Below, piece by piece: positions 15,635 to 23,589 of a DNA stretch of 37,007 nt. Source of the stretch: an uncultured Bacilli bacterium. GTDB taxonomy: Bacteria; Bacillota_I; Bacilli_A; RF39; UBA660. The notes under the pieces were generated by a model. It was not told where the DNA came from. It made no database searches and saw only the letters and a list, made by a program, of their open reading frames with translations. Positions within the stretch are counted from its first letter, which is position 1. Every line of letters begins with the position of its first letter. The position numbers and the translations under genes were made by a program. The stretch covers positions 1 to 37,007 of the forward strand of contig CANQRA010000008.1 of NCBI GenBank assembly GCA_947626125.1, read 5' to 3'.

Positions 15635-15881
15635 AAGTAAACTCAACTTTCAAAACTTCACCTTTAATGAGTAATTCTTGTTTGGTCATTTTAATAACTT
15701 TTAAGTCTACTCCCTTAATTGTTACTATTTTATTTGCCATCGTTATAATTATTTCATCACCTTGTAATTTATTTAATTTCGTATAATTAAACACATGAAA
15801 ATTATTTTCATATATACTTATGAAGTTATTTAAATCAAATAAAAAATTTTTAAAATACTCATTAAAATGTAAATTTTTCAT
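15627..15881 (-). CDS. yqfC: YabP/YqfC-family sporulation protein
   Basis: An 84-aa protein with the YabP/YqfC core: YTKLNKLQGDEIIITMANK, IVTIKGVDLKVIKMTKQELL, then IKGEVLKVEF. It matches the family's two beta-rich halves and usual length (about 90 aa). Members act in spore coat or mother-cell functions; YqfC is sigma-E dependent in B. subtilis. It overlaps yqfD by 8 nt. Only 25 nt separate it from the yqeY terminator, and I see no convincing promoter there, so readthrough may drive it. The ribosome site is weak. Confidence 0.85.
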   Translation of the reverse strand: MKNLHFNEYFKNFLFDLNNFISIYENNFHVFNYTKLNKLQGDEIIITMANKIVTIKGVDLKVIKMTKQELLIKGEVLKVEFTYE

Positions 15882-15906
15882 CACTAAAGTATATTTTTAA
15901 CCCATG

Positions 15907-15932
15907 AAAAAAAGACTATTTTGTTAGTCTTT
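15907..15932 (-). terminator. terminator after yqeY
   Basis: AAAGACTA/TAGTCTTT forms an 8-bp stem with a 6-nt loop and a T-run on the minus strand. It contains the yqeY stop codon and separates rpsU-yqeY from the sporulation and ribosome block. Confidence 0.75.
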
Positions 15933-16353
15933 CTTTCACTATTTGACTTACCTTTGTCATGTCAGCATTGGCAAGTTTGGTTGTAACATATTTCATAATA
16001 CTACCCATATCTTTCATACTTGTGGGATTAATTTCTTGAAAAGCAGCATCGATGACTTTATTAATCTCTTCCTCACTAGCTTCTTCGGGTAGATATTTAT
16101 TAATAATGGCTATTTCTTTATCTAGGTCATTCACAACATCCATTTTACCAAGATTTTCATATTCTTTCTTCGAATCATTTCTTTGTTTAACTTGTTTTTT
16201 TAAAACGCTTATTACGACTTCATCAGAAGCCTCTTTTTTGTTGTTAATGATTTCTAATTGCAAAGCACTTTTTACCATTCGCAAAACAGAAAGAGTAAAC
16301 TTATCACCATCTTTTAAGGCTGCTTGCAAATCATTATTAATTTTCTCAAACAT
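15916..16353 (-). CDS. yqeY: GatB/YqeY domain protein
   Basis: YqeY resembles the tRNA-binding tail domain of GatB; its exact role is unknown. The 145-aa length and the patterns LSVLRMVKSALQLEI, LKKQVKQRNDSKKEYE, YLPEEASEEEI and DMGSIMKYVTTKLANADMT are typical of the family. AAGGAGG precedes the ATG. It lies 11 nt after rpsU, the conserved rpsU-yqeY pair of Firmicutes. Confidence 0.94.
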   Translation of the reverse strand: MFEKINNDLQAALKDGDKFTLSVLRMVKSALQLEIINNKKEASDEVVISVLKKQVKQRNDSKKEYENLGKMDVVNDLDKEIAIINKYLPEEASEEEINKVIDAAFQEINPTSMKDMGSIMKYVTTKLANADMTKVSQIVKERLTK

Positions 16354-16364
16354 TAAAATCCTCC

Positions 16365-16550
16365 TTAATTATGATTTCTTTTATGAGAATTTTTGATTCC
16401 TTCTTCTTTTTTTATTCTTCTTTCCACTCCTGGTTTAACATGGAATTTTCTCTTTTTTACTTCTGAAGGGACTCCACTTCGTGCAACTTTAACTTTGAAT
16501 TTTCTTAATGCTGTGTTAATGTCTCCGTTTTGTACTACTACCTTTGTCAT
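16365..16550 (-). CDS. rpsU: 30S ribosomal protein S21
   Basis: A 61-aa basic protein with the S21 pattern ALRKFKVKVARSGVPSEVKK and an RR/KK-rich C-terminus. S21 binds the 3' end region of 16S rRNA and helps start-site pairing. GGGAGGG precedes the ATG. A near-consensus promoter lies 36 nt upstream. rpsU heads the rpsU-yqeY unit. Confidence 0.96.
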   Translation of the reverse strand: MTKVVVQNGDINTALRKFKVKVARSGVPSEVKKRKFHVKPGVERRIKKEEGIKNSHKRNHN

Positions 16551-16585
16551 GATTTCGGCCCTCCCTTCACGTTTGAACTAGCCAT

Positions 16586-16614
16586 ATTATAACACTTACC
16601 ATGCCATTTGACAA
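16586..16614 (-). promoter_or_regulatory. rpsU promoter
   Basis: TTGTCA and TATAAT are separated by 17 nt on the minus strand. The predicted start near 16579 gives a leader of about 29 nt to rpsU. It separates rpsU from the bacteriocin genes just upstream. Confidence 0.8.
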
Positions 16615-16653
16615 CCAAAAAGCAAAGTTTTTGTAAATAGTTTTTTTATATTT

Positions 16654-16812
16654 TTAGCTAAGTTTACAAATACTACTTTCAAAAAGTCTTCTGATGGCTG
16701 AACCAATAGTTCTCCCAAATTCAAATATACTTTTCCCCGCATTAACTATACTAGTAACTAGGGCTGCAGATATACTACCACCTTGAACTTTCATTAACTC
16801 TTCATCACTCAT
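16654..16812 (-). CDS. bacteriocin-like peptide 2 (double-glycine leader)
   Basis: A 52-aa peptide missed by the ORF track. The leader MSDEELMKVQGG ends in GG, the cut site for C39 peptidases. The mature 40-residue part is amphipathic and cationic, with FGRTIGSAIRRLF near its centre and one Cys four residues from the end. The GR..GSAIRR pattern recalls predicted class II bacteriocins. The start at 16812 has AGGTGA at proper spacing; an ATG two codons earlier has none. It follows peptide 1 by 10 nt. A weak TTTGTAAA/TTTACAAA hairpin lies after the stop. Likely an antimicrobial or signalling peptide; activity is inferred. Confidence 0.75.
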   Translation of the reverse strand: MSDEELMKVQGGSISAALVTSIVNAGKSIFEFGRTIGSAIRRLFESSICKLS

Positions 16813-16822
16813 AGACATTCAC

Positions 16823-16966
16823 CTAACATTTCTTGGGATGCAAAATACCATCCAAAACTCCCGTCAAAAAGAGAACTACTCCGCCAATTAGGGACAACTG
16901 CAAATAATAAGTCGTTGAGACAGCTCCCCCATTTACATTCAACATTTCTTCATTATTTAATACCAT
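16823..16966 (-). CDS. bacteriocin-like peptide 1 (double-glycine leader)
   Basis: A 47-aa peptide missed by the ORF track. The leader MVLNNEEMLNVNGG ends in GG and shares the E/D..L..V.GG pattern of class II leaders. The 33-residue mature part is hydrophobic with a glycine-spaced helix (LSLIGGVVLFLTGVLDGIL) and ends HPKKC, so Cys is the last residue. AGGAGG lies 4 nt before the ATG. It starts 8 nt after the accessory gene and precedes peptide 2. The two could form a two-peptide bacteriocin. An alternative reading for the more hydrophobic peptide 1 is an immunity or helper peptide, but its GG leader argues for export. Confidence 0.75.
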   Translation of the reverse strand: MVLNNEEMLNVNGGAVSTTYYLQLSLIGGVVLFLTGVLDGILHPKKC

Positions 16967-16974
16967 ATTACCTC

Positions 16975-17388
16975 CTACTTAAATAAATCAAAAACATATT
17001 TGCACAGTTTTTCATCATCATAATAAATCGTTACTTTACCAACTTCATTATTATAAAAATTACCATCTAGTTTTAAACTAATACTTTCATAAATTATATT
17101 ATCGATAATGTCATATTCATTAAAACTTAGAACCGTATAACTTGTCGTAGTATCTTTAAATTTTAAAGTATTGCCTTTTTTAATTTTATCAGAGAGTTCA
17201 CTATTAATTTTTAAATTTAATACTCCATCATTTATAATACCATAATAAGTTATATTCTTTTTAACTTTAATAAAAAATGCTAGAAAAGAGACATACAAAA
17301 TAATAAATAGACCAAAAACAATAATAATATAATAATTTTTTTGTTCTAAGTTTTTTAATTTATCATAATTAACTTTAAAATAATCCAT
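16975..17388 (-). CDS. short membrane-anchored accessory protein of the bacteriocin exporter
   Basis: The 137-aa protein has a cytoplasmic start (about 1-19), one membrane helix (YYIIIVFGLFIILYVSFLAF) and a beta-rich outer part (about 48-137) with ITYYGIINDGVLNLKINSEL and KGNTLKFKD. The position directly after the ABC gene (TGATG stop-start overlap) and the single helix plus beta-barrel-like domain resemble a HlyD/BsaX-type accessory protein cut down to about a third of normal length. An immunity role cannot be excluded. I do not see the coiled-coil arm of normal HlyD proteins. Confidence 0.6.
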   Translation of the reverse strand: MDYFKVNYDKLKNLEQKNYYIIIVFGLFIILYVSFLAFFIKVKKNITYYGIINDGVLNLKINSELSDKIKKGNTLKFKDTTTSYTVLSFNEYDIIDNIIYESISLKLDGNFYNNEVGKVTIYYDDEKLCKYVFDLFK

Positions 17389-19430
17389 CACACTTCTCCT
17401 ATCTCAATAATTTTGGTAAAATTTTTAGTTTGATTTTTATGCGAAATGTAAATCAAAGTTTGATTTTTAAAATAATCATGGATATTTTTAATAATTTTAT
17501 CTTCTAAGTTTTTATCTACTTCACTTAAAGCTTCGTCTAAAATAATAATGCTAGCATCTTTTAATAGACCACGAGCTAAAATAATTCTTTGCTTTTCACC
17601 TCCGGAAATGTTTAAAGCTTCGTTTTCTATTAAGGCATCATATCTTAAGCTTTTCTTACTTACGATGTCTTCTAATTCACAAATGCGACAAACATTCTCA
17701 AATTTTTTTAAACTAACTTGCCGATTTAAAAGAATATTCTCTCTTATCGTGGCTGTGAATAATTCTTCATTTTGTGATACATATAAAATGTTATTTCTAA
17801 TTGTATTGATACTAAGGTCTTTAACATTTATATTATCAATTAAAATATCGCCATAATTAGCCTTTAAATCTTTGTGAATTAGTTTACAAATGGTACTTTT
17901 ACCCGAACCGGATTTACCATTTAATAAAATATGTTCCCCAGCATTAATATTAAAGCTTTTATTTTTTAAAATATAATCATAATTATTGTATGAATAAGAT
18001 ACTTTTTTAAAACGAATATTTCCTTTTAATACTTCTTTACTATCACTTATTTTTTCTTCTTCAATGTTAATAAACTCTTCTATTTTTCTAATTGTAGCTT
18101 TAATAAAGTTGTACTTAGGTAAAATGTTGATTATATTTTGAATTGAGGAAGTAAAATAGTTTAATATTAAATCGAAGGTGAATAAGTTTATAATATTAAA
18201 GTTACCTTTTAAAGAAAAATAAAGTCCAAAAGAATTGATTAAAAAGAACGCTGTTTCTAAAATTATATTCTTAATTAAGTTATAATTATTAAATTTATTA
18301 TTAAATTCATAATTATTAAGCAGATACTTAGATAAACTTTTTTCTATATTAAAAAGTCCCGTATTAATTAAATTTAAATTTTTAAGACTTTCTAAGCCCT
18401 TGATATTTTCTAAAACCACACTATGAAAAGTGGTATCATAATCAATATTCGTTAAGACATCTTTATAAATTAATTTACTTATAAAGAACCCATAGATTAA
18501 ATAAATAACCATAAAAATCATCAGAATTTGCCATAATAATTTATTAAGGGTATAGAGAATAAACATCGATGAAAGCATCATTAAAGTATCTAAGAAGCAT
18601 GAAACAAATATTTCGGAAAATAAACTTTTCACACTGCTAAGTTCATTAATACGCATCATAACTTCTCCTGTGCTCCTACTCTTGATGCTTTTAAAAGGAA
18701 GGTAAAAGATATGATGTAAAAATTCAGGGAATAAATAAACATCAACTAAATTATTTAAATGATTGAGATAATATTCTTTAATGTAGTTAAATAGACATTT
18801 AAATAAAATTAGGAAACCAAATATAACGAAAGCGTATTTTAAATAATCAACATTAGTACTTAAAATATTACTGCCAACTTTTAAATAGTAGCTACTTAAA
18901 ATTGATATAAGCGTTAAAACAATACTGGTTAAAATGATTTTAAATAAAAGACTTTTTTCATGACCAATAATCTTAAAAAATATTTTTCTTAAGGTTAGAC
19001 CCTTAGCCATTTTTATTAGTGTACTTCTTGGTTTGCAAAGAATTATGTGACCCGTGAATAATTTATTGAATTTTTCTTTACTAATAACTTTATCACCATT
19101 ACCTGGATCCATTATATAAATAGTTTTTGGTGATACACCCTTAACCACGACAAAATGTTCTAGACCATTTTCTAATGATAAGTGGGCAATTAAAGGAAAA
19201 CTAATATTATTTTTGGTAAGGTCTTTTTCAAATATTCCGACAGCATCAAAGCCCCATTTTTTGAAAGCATTAACGATTTGGTAGGCATTCGTACCATTGA
19301 TGTCCGTTAAAGTATCTTCTCTTAATTTTTCTAATGAGACATAACCATCATAATAGATAAAAATCCATTGCATACAAGAGATGCCACAGTCTTTAAAACT
19401 ACTACTTAAAACCGGCTTAATTTTTTTCAT
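17388..19430 (-). CDS. peptidase-domain (C39) ABC transporter for double-glycine peptides
   Basis: The exporter cuts GG leaders and pumps out the mature peptide. The 680-aa protein has an N-terminal C39 peptidase: Cys15 in KDCGISCMQ, His92 in LEHFVVVKG, Asp108 in MDPGNG. About six membrane helices follow (about 160-430). The C-terminal ATPase has Walker A GKSGSGKST, signature LNISGGEKQR and Walker B SIIILDEALSEVD. All three catalytic peptidase residues are present. It is the first gene of the locus, with the substrate peptide genes last. GGGAGG precedes the ATG. A TATATA-like element lies just upstream, but no clear -35 is seen. Confidence 0.92.
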   Translation of the reverse strand: MKKIKPVLSSSFKDCGISCMQWIFIYYDGYVSLEKLREDTLTDINGTNAYQIVNAFKKWGFDAVGIFEKDLTKNNISFPLIAHLSLENGLEHFVVVKGVSPKTIYIMDPGNGDKVISKEKFNKLFTGHIILCKPRSTLIKMAKGLTLRKIFFKIIGHEKSLLFKIILTSIVLTLISILSSYYLKVGSNILSTNVDYLKYAFVIFGFLILFKCLFNYIKEYYLNHLNNLVDVYLFPEFLHHIFYLPFKSIKSRSTGEVMMRINELSSVKSLFSEIFVSCFLDTLMMLSSMFILYTLNKLLWQILMIFMVIYLIYGFFISKLIYKDVLTNIDYDTTFHSVVLENIKGLESLKNLNLINTGLFNIEKSLSKYLLNNYEFNNKFNNYNLIKNIILETAFFLINSFGLYFSLKGNFNIINLFTFDLILNYFTSSIQNIINILPKYNFIKATIRKIEEFINIEEEKISDSKEVLKGNIRFKKVSYSYNNYDYILKNKSFNINAGEHILLNGKSGSGKSTICKLIHKDLKANYGDILIDNINVKDLSINTIRNNILYVSQNEELFTATIRENILLNRQVSLKKFENVCRICELEDIVSKKSLRYDALIENEALNISGGEKQRIILARGLLKDASIIILDEALSEVDKNLEDKIIKNIHDYFKNQTLIYISHKNQTKNFTKIIEIGEV

Positions 19431-19508
19431 CTTTTCCTCCCTTCTACTATATATATAACAACTTTCTCGCCCATTTCCTTTTTTTTTCGAAAACTTTTTA
19501 AAAAAACT

Positions 19509-19536
19509 GCATTTTTTTGCCCAAATCTCATAAGAT
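19509..19536 (+). promoter_or_regulatory. sigma-E-like sporulation promoter
   Basis: GCATTTT, 13 nt, CATAAGAT. Against the B. subtilis sigma-E pattern (KMATATT, N13-15, CATACAMT) this is 6/7 and 6/8. It lies 29 nt before the spoIIIAH-like ATG. No sigma-A promoter of equal quality is seen on this strand. The CATAAGAT overlaps a small palindrome (AAATCTCATAAGATTT). Confidence 0.45.
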
Positions 19537-19564
19537 TTAGTAACAAAAAAGGAGCGATAAAAAA

Positions 19565-20056
19565 ATGATTAATAAACAAAACTTATGGTTTGTAACTTTA
19601 TTTTCTTTAATCCTAATTTTAGGAATTTATTATGTTAGCATTGATGATGAAGTAGAAAGCGTTTTAAAAGCCGAGAATAATAACAATAAAGAAGTAATTG
19701 AGATAACGGAGTCAGATGTTTTAGTCGCTTTAGAAGTAGAAAGTGATGAGGAAAAACAAGCCTTGATGGAAGAATACCAAAATGTTTTATTAAATGCCGA
19801 AAGTACTATTCAAGAAAAAAATGCTGCTTATGAAAACTTACAAAAATTAAATAATACGAAAGCTAATGAAACGAAGATTAAAAATTTAATTAAAGAAAAA
19901 TTTCAAATGAATGCTTTTGTTAAAATAGATGATAATGCCATTAGCTTAGTTATTGCTGAGAAGGAACATAACACCGAAATTGCTAATAACATCATTAGAG
20001 AGGTGCAAAAACTATTTAACGAAGAAAAATATATAACTGTCAAATTTAATGCTTAA
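19565..20056 (+). CDS. spoIIIAH: SpoIIIAH-like stage III sporulation protein
   Basis: SpoIIIAH is the mother-cell protein that pairs with SpoIIQ across the intermembrane space of the engulfed forespore. The 163-aa protein has an N-terminal membrane helix (LWFVTLFSLILILGIYYVS), an acidic linker, a coiled-coil middle and the C-terminal ring-forming domain with FVKIDDNAISLVIAEKEHN then IIREVQKLF. The pattern and length fit. It stands alone here, whereas it is usually the last of eight spoIIIA genes. AAAGGAG precedes the ATG. The sigma-E-like promoter supports the call. Confidence 0.85.
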   Translation: MINKQNLWFVTLFSLILILGIYYVSIDDEVESVLKAENNNNKEVIEITESDVLVALEVESDEEKQALMEEYQNVLLNAESTIQEKNAAYENLQKLNNTKANETKIKNLIKEKFQMNAFVKIDDNAISLVIAEKEHNTEIANNIIREVQKLFNEEKYITVKFNA

Positions 20057-20057
20057 A

Positions 20058-20090
20058 AAAACAACCTCCGGGTTGCTTTTATTTTTCTTT
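20058..20090. terminator. bidirectional terminator between spoIIIAH and the CDP-alcohol transferase
   Basis: CAACC/GGTTG hairpin with a T-rich run to the right (plus) and an A-run to the left that becomes a T-run on the minus strand. It serves the two convergent genes. Confidence 0.65.
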
Positions 20091-20807
20091 TTTAATTTTC
20101 GTAAGTTTTCTTAAATTAACATCATTTTTATGTTGAGCGTAATAATCGGGATTAAACCAAACATTTTTAATTCTTTCCCATTTGCTTTGGTTTTTTAAAG
20201 AGGGAACCACTACTTCTTTATTATCATTATAAAGGACTTGCATATTTTTAGGTGAAAATATTTCTAAAACATAACTGATTAAAGTTAAAGCTTCTATAAT
20301 TATAGTCGGAAGTAATAAACAAAAGTATAAACGGTCCGCATTAACGGAACTAATATTGTTTTTAAGGCTAGCACTTAAAAAAGGAATGTTATTAATATCG
20401 CTCATAAAGAATGTTAAAACGATTGTTATAGCTAAAATCCAGACTTTTGATTTACCAATAATGTTGGATTTAACATTAAGATTTTTACGATACTTGAAAT
20501 ATTGGACAACAACTATAGATAATTCAAAAATAAGGGGAATGATGGCATAAGGTGTAATTAAATAAAGAAGAATAAAATTAGCTATAGTTAACATTTTGTC
20601 CGCTAGAGCATCGAAAGAAGCCCCAAAGAAGGTGGAAGCATGAAAATGACGGGCTAAAATACCATCAATACTGTCGGTTGCATAACAGATGAGGGAAATT
20701 AAACCAGCATACACCCCTCCATAAATCTTATAAATAGGGACAATAATAATGGTACCAATAATTCTAATTAGGGTTAAAAAATTAATAAAAAGTAATTTAA
20801 AAGTCAT
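20079..20807 (-). CDS. pgsA: CDP-alcohol phosphatidyltransferase (PgsA-like)
   Basis: Transfers a phosphatidyl group from CDP-diacylglycerol to an alcohol, most likely glycerol-3-phosphate, to start phosphatidylglycerol synthesis. The 242-aa membrane protein has the full active-site motif DGxxARxxxxxxxxGxxxDxxxD in the form TDSIDGILARHFHAS ... GASFDALADK at about 45-70. It is longer than typical PgsA (about 190 aa) because of a basic C-terminal extension (about 205-242) containing WERIKNVWFNPDYYAQ. The exact alcohol is inferred. It is 11 nt after the 188-aa gene in the fmt unit. Confidence 0.85.
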   Translation of the reverse strand: MTFKLLFINFLTLIRIIGTIIIVPIYKIYGGVYAGLISLICYATDSIDGILARHFHASTFFGASFDALADKMLTIANFILLYLITPYAIIPLIFELSIVVVQYFKYRKNLNVKSNIIGKSKVWILAITIVLTFFMSDINNIPFLSASLKNNISSVNADRLYFCLLLPTIIIEALTLISYVLEIFSPKNMQVLYNDNKEVVVPSLKNQSKWERIKNVWFNPDYYAQHKNDVNLRKLTKIKKEK

Positions 20808-20818
20808 AATACCTCTCC

Positions 20819-21385
20819 TTAATAATGAACTTCTTTTACCGCATTAATATTCGCAAAAGATAGTTTATAATAATCATTTTCTAAATAAATATCGATATTA
20901 GTTATATTTTTATCATCAAAGGTAACTGTGATATTTACATTTTCTAAAGTATATTGATATGATGAATTATTTTCCTCATAATTTTTATTGGCAATTAAGT
21001 TTTTAAGATAATTAATATCCAGATAATCTAGGTTAATACCGGCATATAAATCACTTATTTGATTTAATCCTCCATCAATTACTTCATAAATATAATTGTT
21101 TTCTTTAAAATAATTGGTGGTTGTATCATTAACTTTTTTAACTCCCACTTCTCTATCTTTATTTCTTTTTCCTACAAAATTATAAAGTTCCTCACCAATT
21201 TTAATATCATAAGTATACTCGTAATTATCATTTAAGTTTTGCAATTTTTCAGTATAAGTTATTTGCTCTTCCTTTATCTCTTTTTGATTAGGGGTAGAAA
21301 ATTTAGCAATGATAACTAGGACAACAATAAAACATAACCATAAACCAATTTTAATAATCGATACATTTTTATTTACTTCTTTCAT
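20819..21385 (-). CDS. membrane-anchored exported protein of unknown function
   Basis: The 188-aa protein has one N-terminal helix (IIKIGLWLCFIVVLVIIAKF, residues 10-29) and a polar, beta-rich outer domain of about 150 residues with many Asn and Tyr, no Cys and no repeats. I do not recognise the family. The ATG overlaps the fmt stop (ATGA), so it is translationally coupled to fmt and precedes the phosphatidyltransferase. The pattern DIKIGEELYNFVGKRN followed by EVGVKKV may mark a small PepSY- or lipoprotein-like fold, but this is only an impression. Confidence 0.7.
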   Translation of the reverse strand: MKEVNKNVSIIKIGLWLCFIVVLVIIAKFSTPNQKEIKEEQITYTEKLQNLNDNYEYTYDIKIGEELYNFVGKRNKDREVGVKKVNDTTTNYFKENNYIYEVIDGGLNQISDLYAGINLDYLDINYLKNLIANKNYEENNSSYQYTLENVNITVTFDDKNITNIDIYLENDYYKLSFANINAVKEVHY

Positions 21386-22290
21386 TTTAAAACTCCCTTT
21401 TTACCATTTAAATAATCTTTAATAGCCATACTATTTTTACCAACAGGCTTAACTATATCTAAATAAATAATTCCTTTTTTGGTACCAATACCTAAACTAT
21501 TTTTGGTAACATATAATTTATTTGGCGTGGCCTCTTCATCCGTATAATGAGCTTTTATAATTTTTACTTCTTCATTACAAATGGTGGTTTTAGTTAATGG
21601 ATAAGGACTAAAAGCTCTTATTTTATTGTATAAATCTTTGGCGGGATAATTAAAATCTAACTCTTCCATTTCTCTTGTTATCATGGGAGCATAAGTTGCT
21701 TCTTCCTCATTTTGCTTAATTCTATGCACGCGATTATTTATGATATCATCTAGATTATTCATTAATAACTCACAACCTAAGGTACTTAAAACATTAAATA
21801 AATCTTCAACATTATCTTCATCTTTGATTTCATAAGTACCCTTGGCAATTATATCACCCGTATCCATAAATTCATCCATATACATTAAAGTAATTCCTGT
21901 TATTTTTTCTCCATTAATTAAAGCCCATTGAATAGGGGCTGAACCTCGATACTTAGGAAGCAAAGAAGCATGAATATTAACACAACCAAATTTAGGATAA
22001 TCAATTAATACTTTAGGAATGATTTTTCCATAAGCACAAGTAATAATAATGTCGGGTTTATAATCAATTATTTGTTGATACTCTTTCTTAATAGATTTTA
22101 ATTTTAAAACCGGAATATTATTGGCACTGGCAAGCTTAGCTACGGAAGATGGAGTTAAAACTTTTTTCCTACCAACATAAGCATCAACTTTAGTTACCAC
22201 ACATACAACATGACAATTATCTATTAAAGCTTGTAAAGGTTTTAAAGCAAAATCGGGAGTTCCCATAAAAACAACTCTTAAATCTTTCAT
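21382..22290 (-). CDS. fmt: methionyl-tRNA formyltransferase
   Basis: Adds a formyl group to initiator Met-tRNA using 10-formyl-tetrahydrofolate. The 302-aa protein begins with VVFMGTPDFALKPLQAL, then NIHASLLPKYRGSAPIQWAL (catalytic Asn/His region), a GITLMYMDEFMDTGDII segment (the usual catalytic Asp in MDTGDI), and a C-terminal tRNA-binding domain from about 205. Length is standard. AGGTGA precedes the ATG. def and priA, frequent partners, are absent. Confidence 0.96.
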   Translation of the reverse strand: MKDLRVVFMGTPDFALKPLQALIDNCHVVCVVTKVDAYVGRKKVLTPSSVAKLASANNIPVLKLKSIKKEYQQIIDYKPDIIITCAYGKIIPKVLIDYPKFGCVNIHASLLPKYRGSAPIQWALINGEKITGITLMYMDEFMDTGDIIAKGTYEIKDEDNVEDLFNVLSTLGCELLMNNLDDIINNRVHRIKQNEEEATYAPMITREMEELDFNYPAKDLYNKIRAFSPYPLTKTTICNEEVKIIKAHYTDEEATPNKLYVTKNSLGIGTKKGIIYLDIVKPVGKNSMAIKDYLNGKKGVLK

Positions 22291-22309
22291 TTGTATTCAC
22301 CTAATAAGT

Positions 22310-22338
22310 ATTATAAGATAAAATTTCTAAAAACACAA
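22310..22338 (-). promoter_or_regulatory. promoter of the fmt unit
   Basis: TTGTGT and TATAAT are separated by 17 nt on the minus strand, with a predicted start near 22303, just upstream of the fmt ribosome site. Confidence 0.65.
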
Positions 22339-22353
22339 ACTAACTTGTTTATT

Positions 22354-23544
22354 TTAAATATCTTCCAAGCTATCCATTAGTAAAAAATCTTTTAATTTAA
22401 TATGTTTTACGGTACTTGTAGAATAATCTATATCATCATTAGAAATGATTATTTTTTGGGATAAATTATCAAGATATTTAAATGATTTAACTTTTCTTTG
22501 ATATTCTTTTTCATCAACTAAACTATAAGTCGCTTGAATATAATATATTTTATTTTCTTTTTGAGCAACAAAATCTATTTCTTTACCATTCTTATTATAA
22601 ACATTAATTTTATATCCCATATAGATAAGTTCATTATAAACAATATTTTCTAAATTATGACTTATATCATATTTATTATCAAAGGTACGAATAGAATTTA
22701 AAGAAACATCAGCATCATATAATTTATAATAATAGGCTAACTCAGATTTAGTTTTTAAAGAATATTGCTTAACTTTTTCAATTATATATGCTTCTTCTAA
22801 GTAATCAAGATATTTTATAATAGTATTAATTGAACAATTCTCACTTTTTCCTTTAATATAATCTTTGATGGAACTAGCTGAAAAAATCCTCCCGTTAGAC
22901 TTTAAAACATAATTAACTAAGCTTTTAAATAAATTTTCTTTTTTAATTTTATAACGATTAATTAAATCATTAATAACGATGGTATCATCCAAGTCATTTA
23001 AATATTGTCTTCTAGCTTCTAATGAATCAAATTCAAAAATTTTGGGAAAACCACCCCAGATTAAATAATCAGTTACACTATATTCTTTTTTTAATTCTTT
23101 TGTATATTCTAGTATTTCTTTATAAACAAAAGGTCTTATTTGAAAAGATACATATCTTCCACTTAATTCTTTAGTAAATTCTTTCGACAGTAATTTGGAA
23201 TTAGACCCTGTGATAAAAATAGAATTATTACTCAACCGTAAAGTTTTACAAGCGTCTTGCCAGTTATCTAAAAGTTGTATTTCATCAAAGAATAGATAAC
23301 ATTTACCTTTTTTTCTATTTTTATCAACATATTCAATTAATTTATTTTCATTATCAATATTAGTTAATACTCTTTTATCCTCAAAATTCAAATAAATGAT
23401 ATTATTACTCTTTTTTTTAATTTCCGTCATTATTTGCTCTAAGATAACCGATTTACCACATCTTCTTATGCCAGTTATAATTTTAATTAAATCCGAATCA
23501 TAAAACTCTCTTATTTTTTTTAAGTAATGTTCTCTTTTTATCAT
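22354..23544 (-). CDS. AAA-type ATPase with DUF4143 domain
   Basis: The 396-aa protein has a Walker A in TGIRRCGKSVI (about 25-35), Walker B in CYLFFDEIQLLDNW (about 87-100), sensor-like SIFITGSNSKLL, a winged-helix region about 200-260 (SSIKDYIKGKSENCSINTII) and a C-terminal DUF4143 nuclease-like domain with NGKEIDFVAQKENKIYYIQA (about 335-355), which keeps the E/D...(x)Q pattern of PD-(D/E)XK folds. The family is common, often mobile and poorly understood. The ATG at 23544 is preferred to the track's start because of GGTGAT spacing. Its promoter lies in nested palindromes. Confidence 0.88.
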   Translation of the reverse strand: MIKREHYLKKIREFYDSDLIKIITGIRRCGKSVILEQIMTEIKKKSNNIIYLNFEDKRVLTNIDNENKLIEYVDKNRKKGKCYLFFDEIQLLDNWQDACKTLRLSNNSIFITGSNSKLLSKEFTKELSGRYVSFQIRPFVYKEILEYTKELKKEYSVTDYLIWGGFPKIFEFDSLEARRQYLNDLDDTIVINDLINRYKIKKENLFKSLVNYVLKSNGRIFSASSIKDYIKGKSENCSINTIIKYLDYLEEAYIIEKVKQYSLKTKSELAYYYKLYDADVSLNSIRTFDNKYDISHNLENIVYNELIYMGYKINVYNKNGKEIDFVAQKENKIYYIQATYSLVDEKEYQRKVKSFKYLDNLSQKIIISNDDIDYSTSTVKHIKLKDFLLMDSLEDI

Positions 23545-23560
23545 TTTTATCACCAATTAA

Positions 23561-23589
23561 ATTATACTGAAAGATTTTTTAAAAGTCAA
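23561..23589 (-). promoter_or_regulatory. promoter of the DUF4143 ATPase
   Basis: TTGACT and TATAAT are separated by exactly 17 nt on the minus strand. The spacer is part of the 18-bp outer inverted repeat, so a protein bound to the repeat would block or bend this promoter. Confidence 0.8.
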
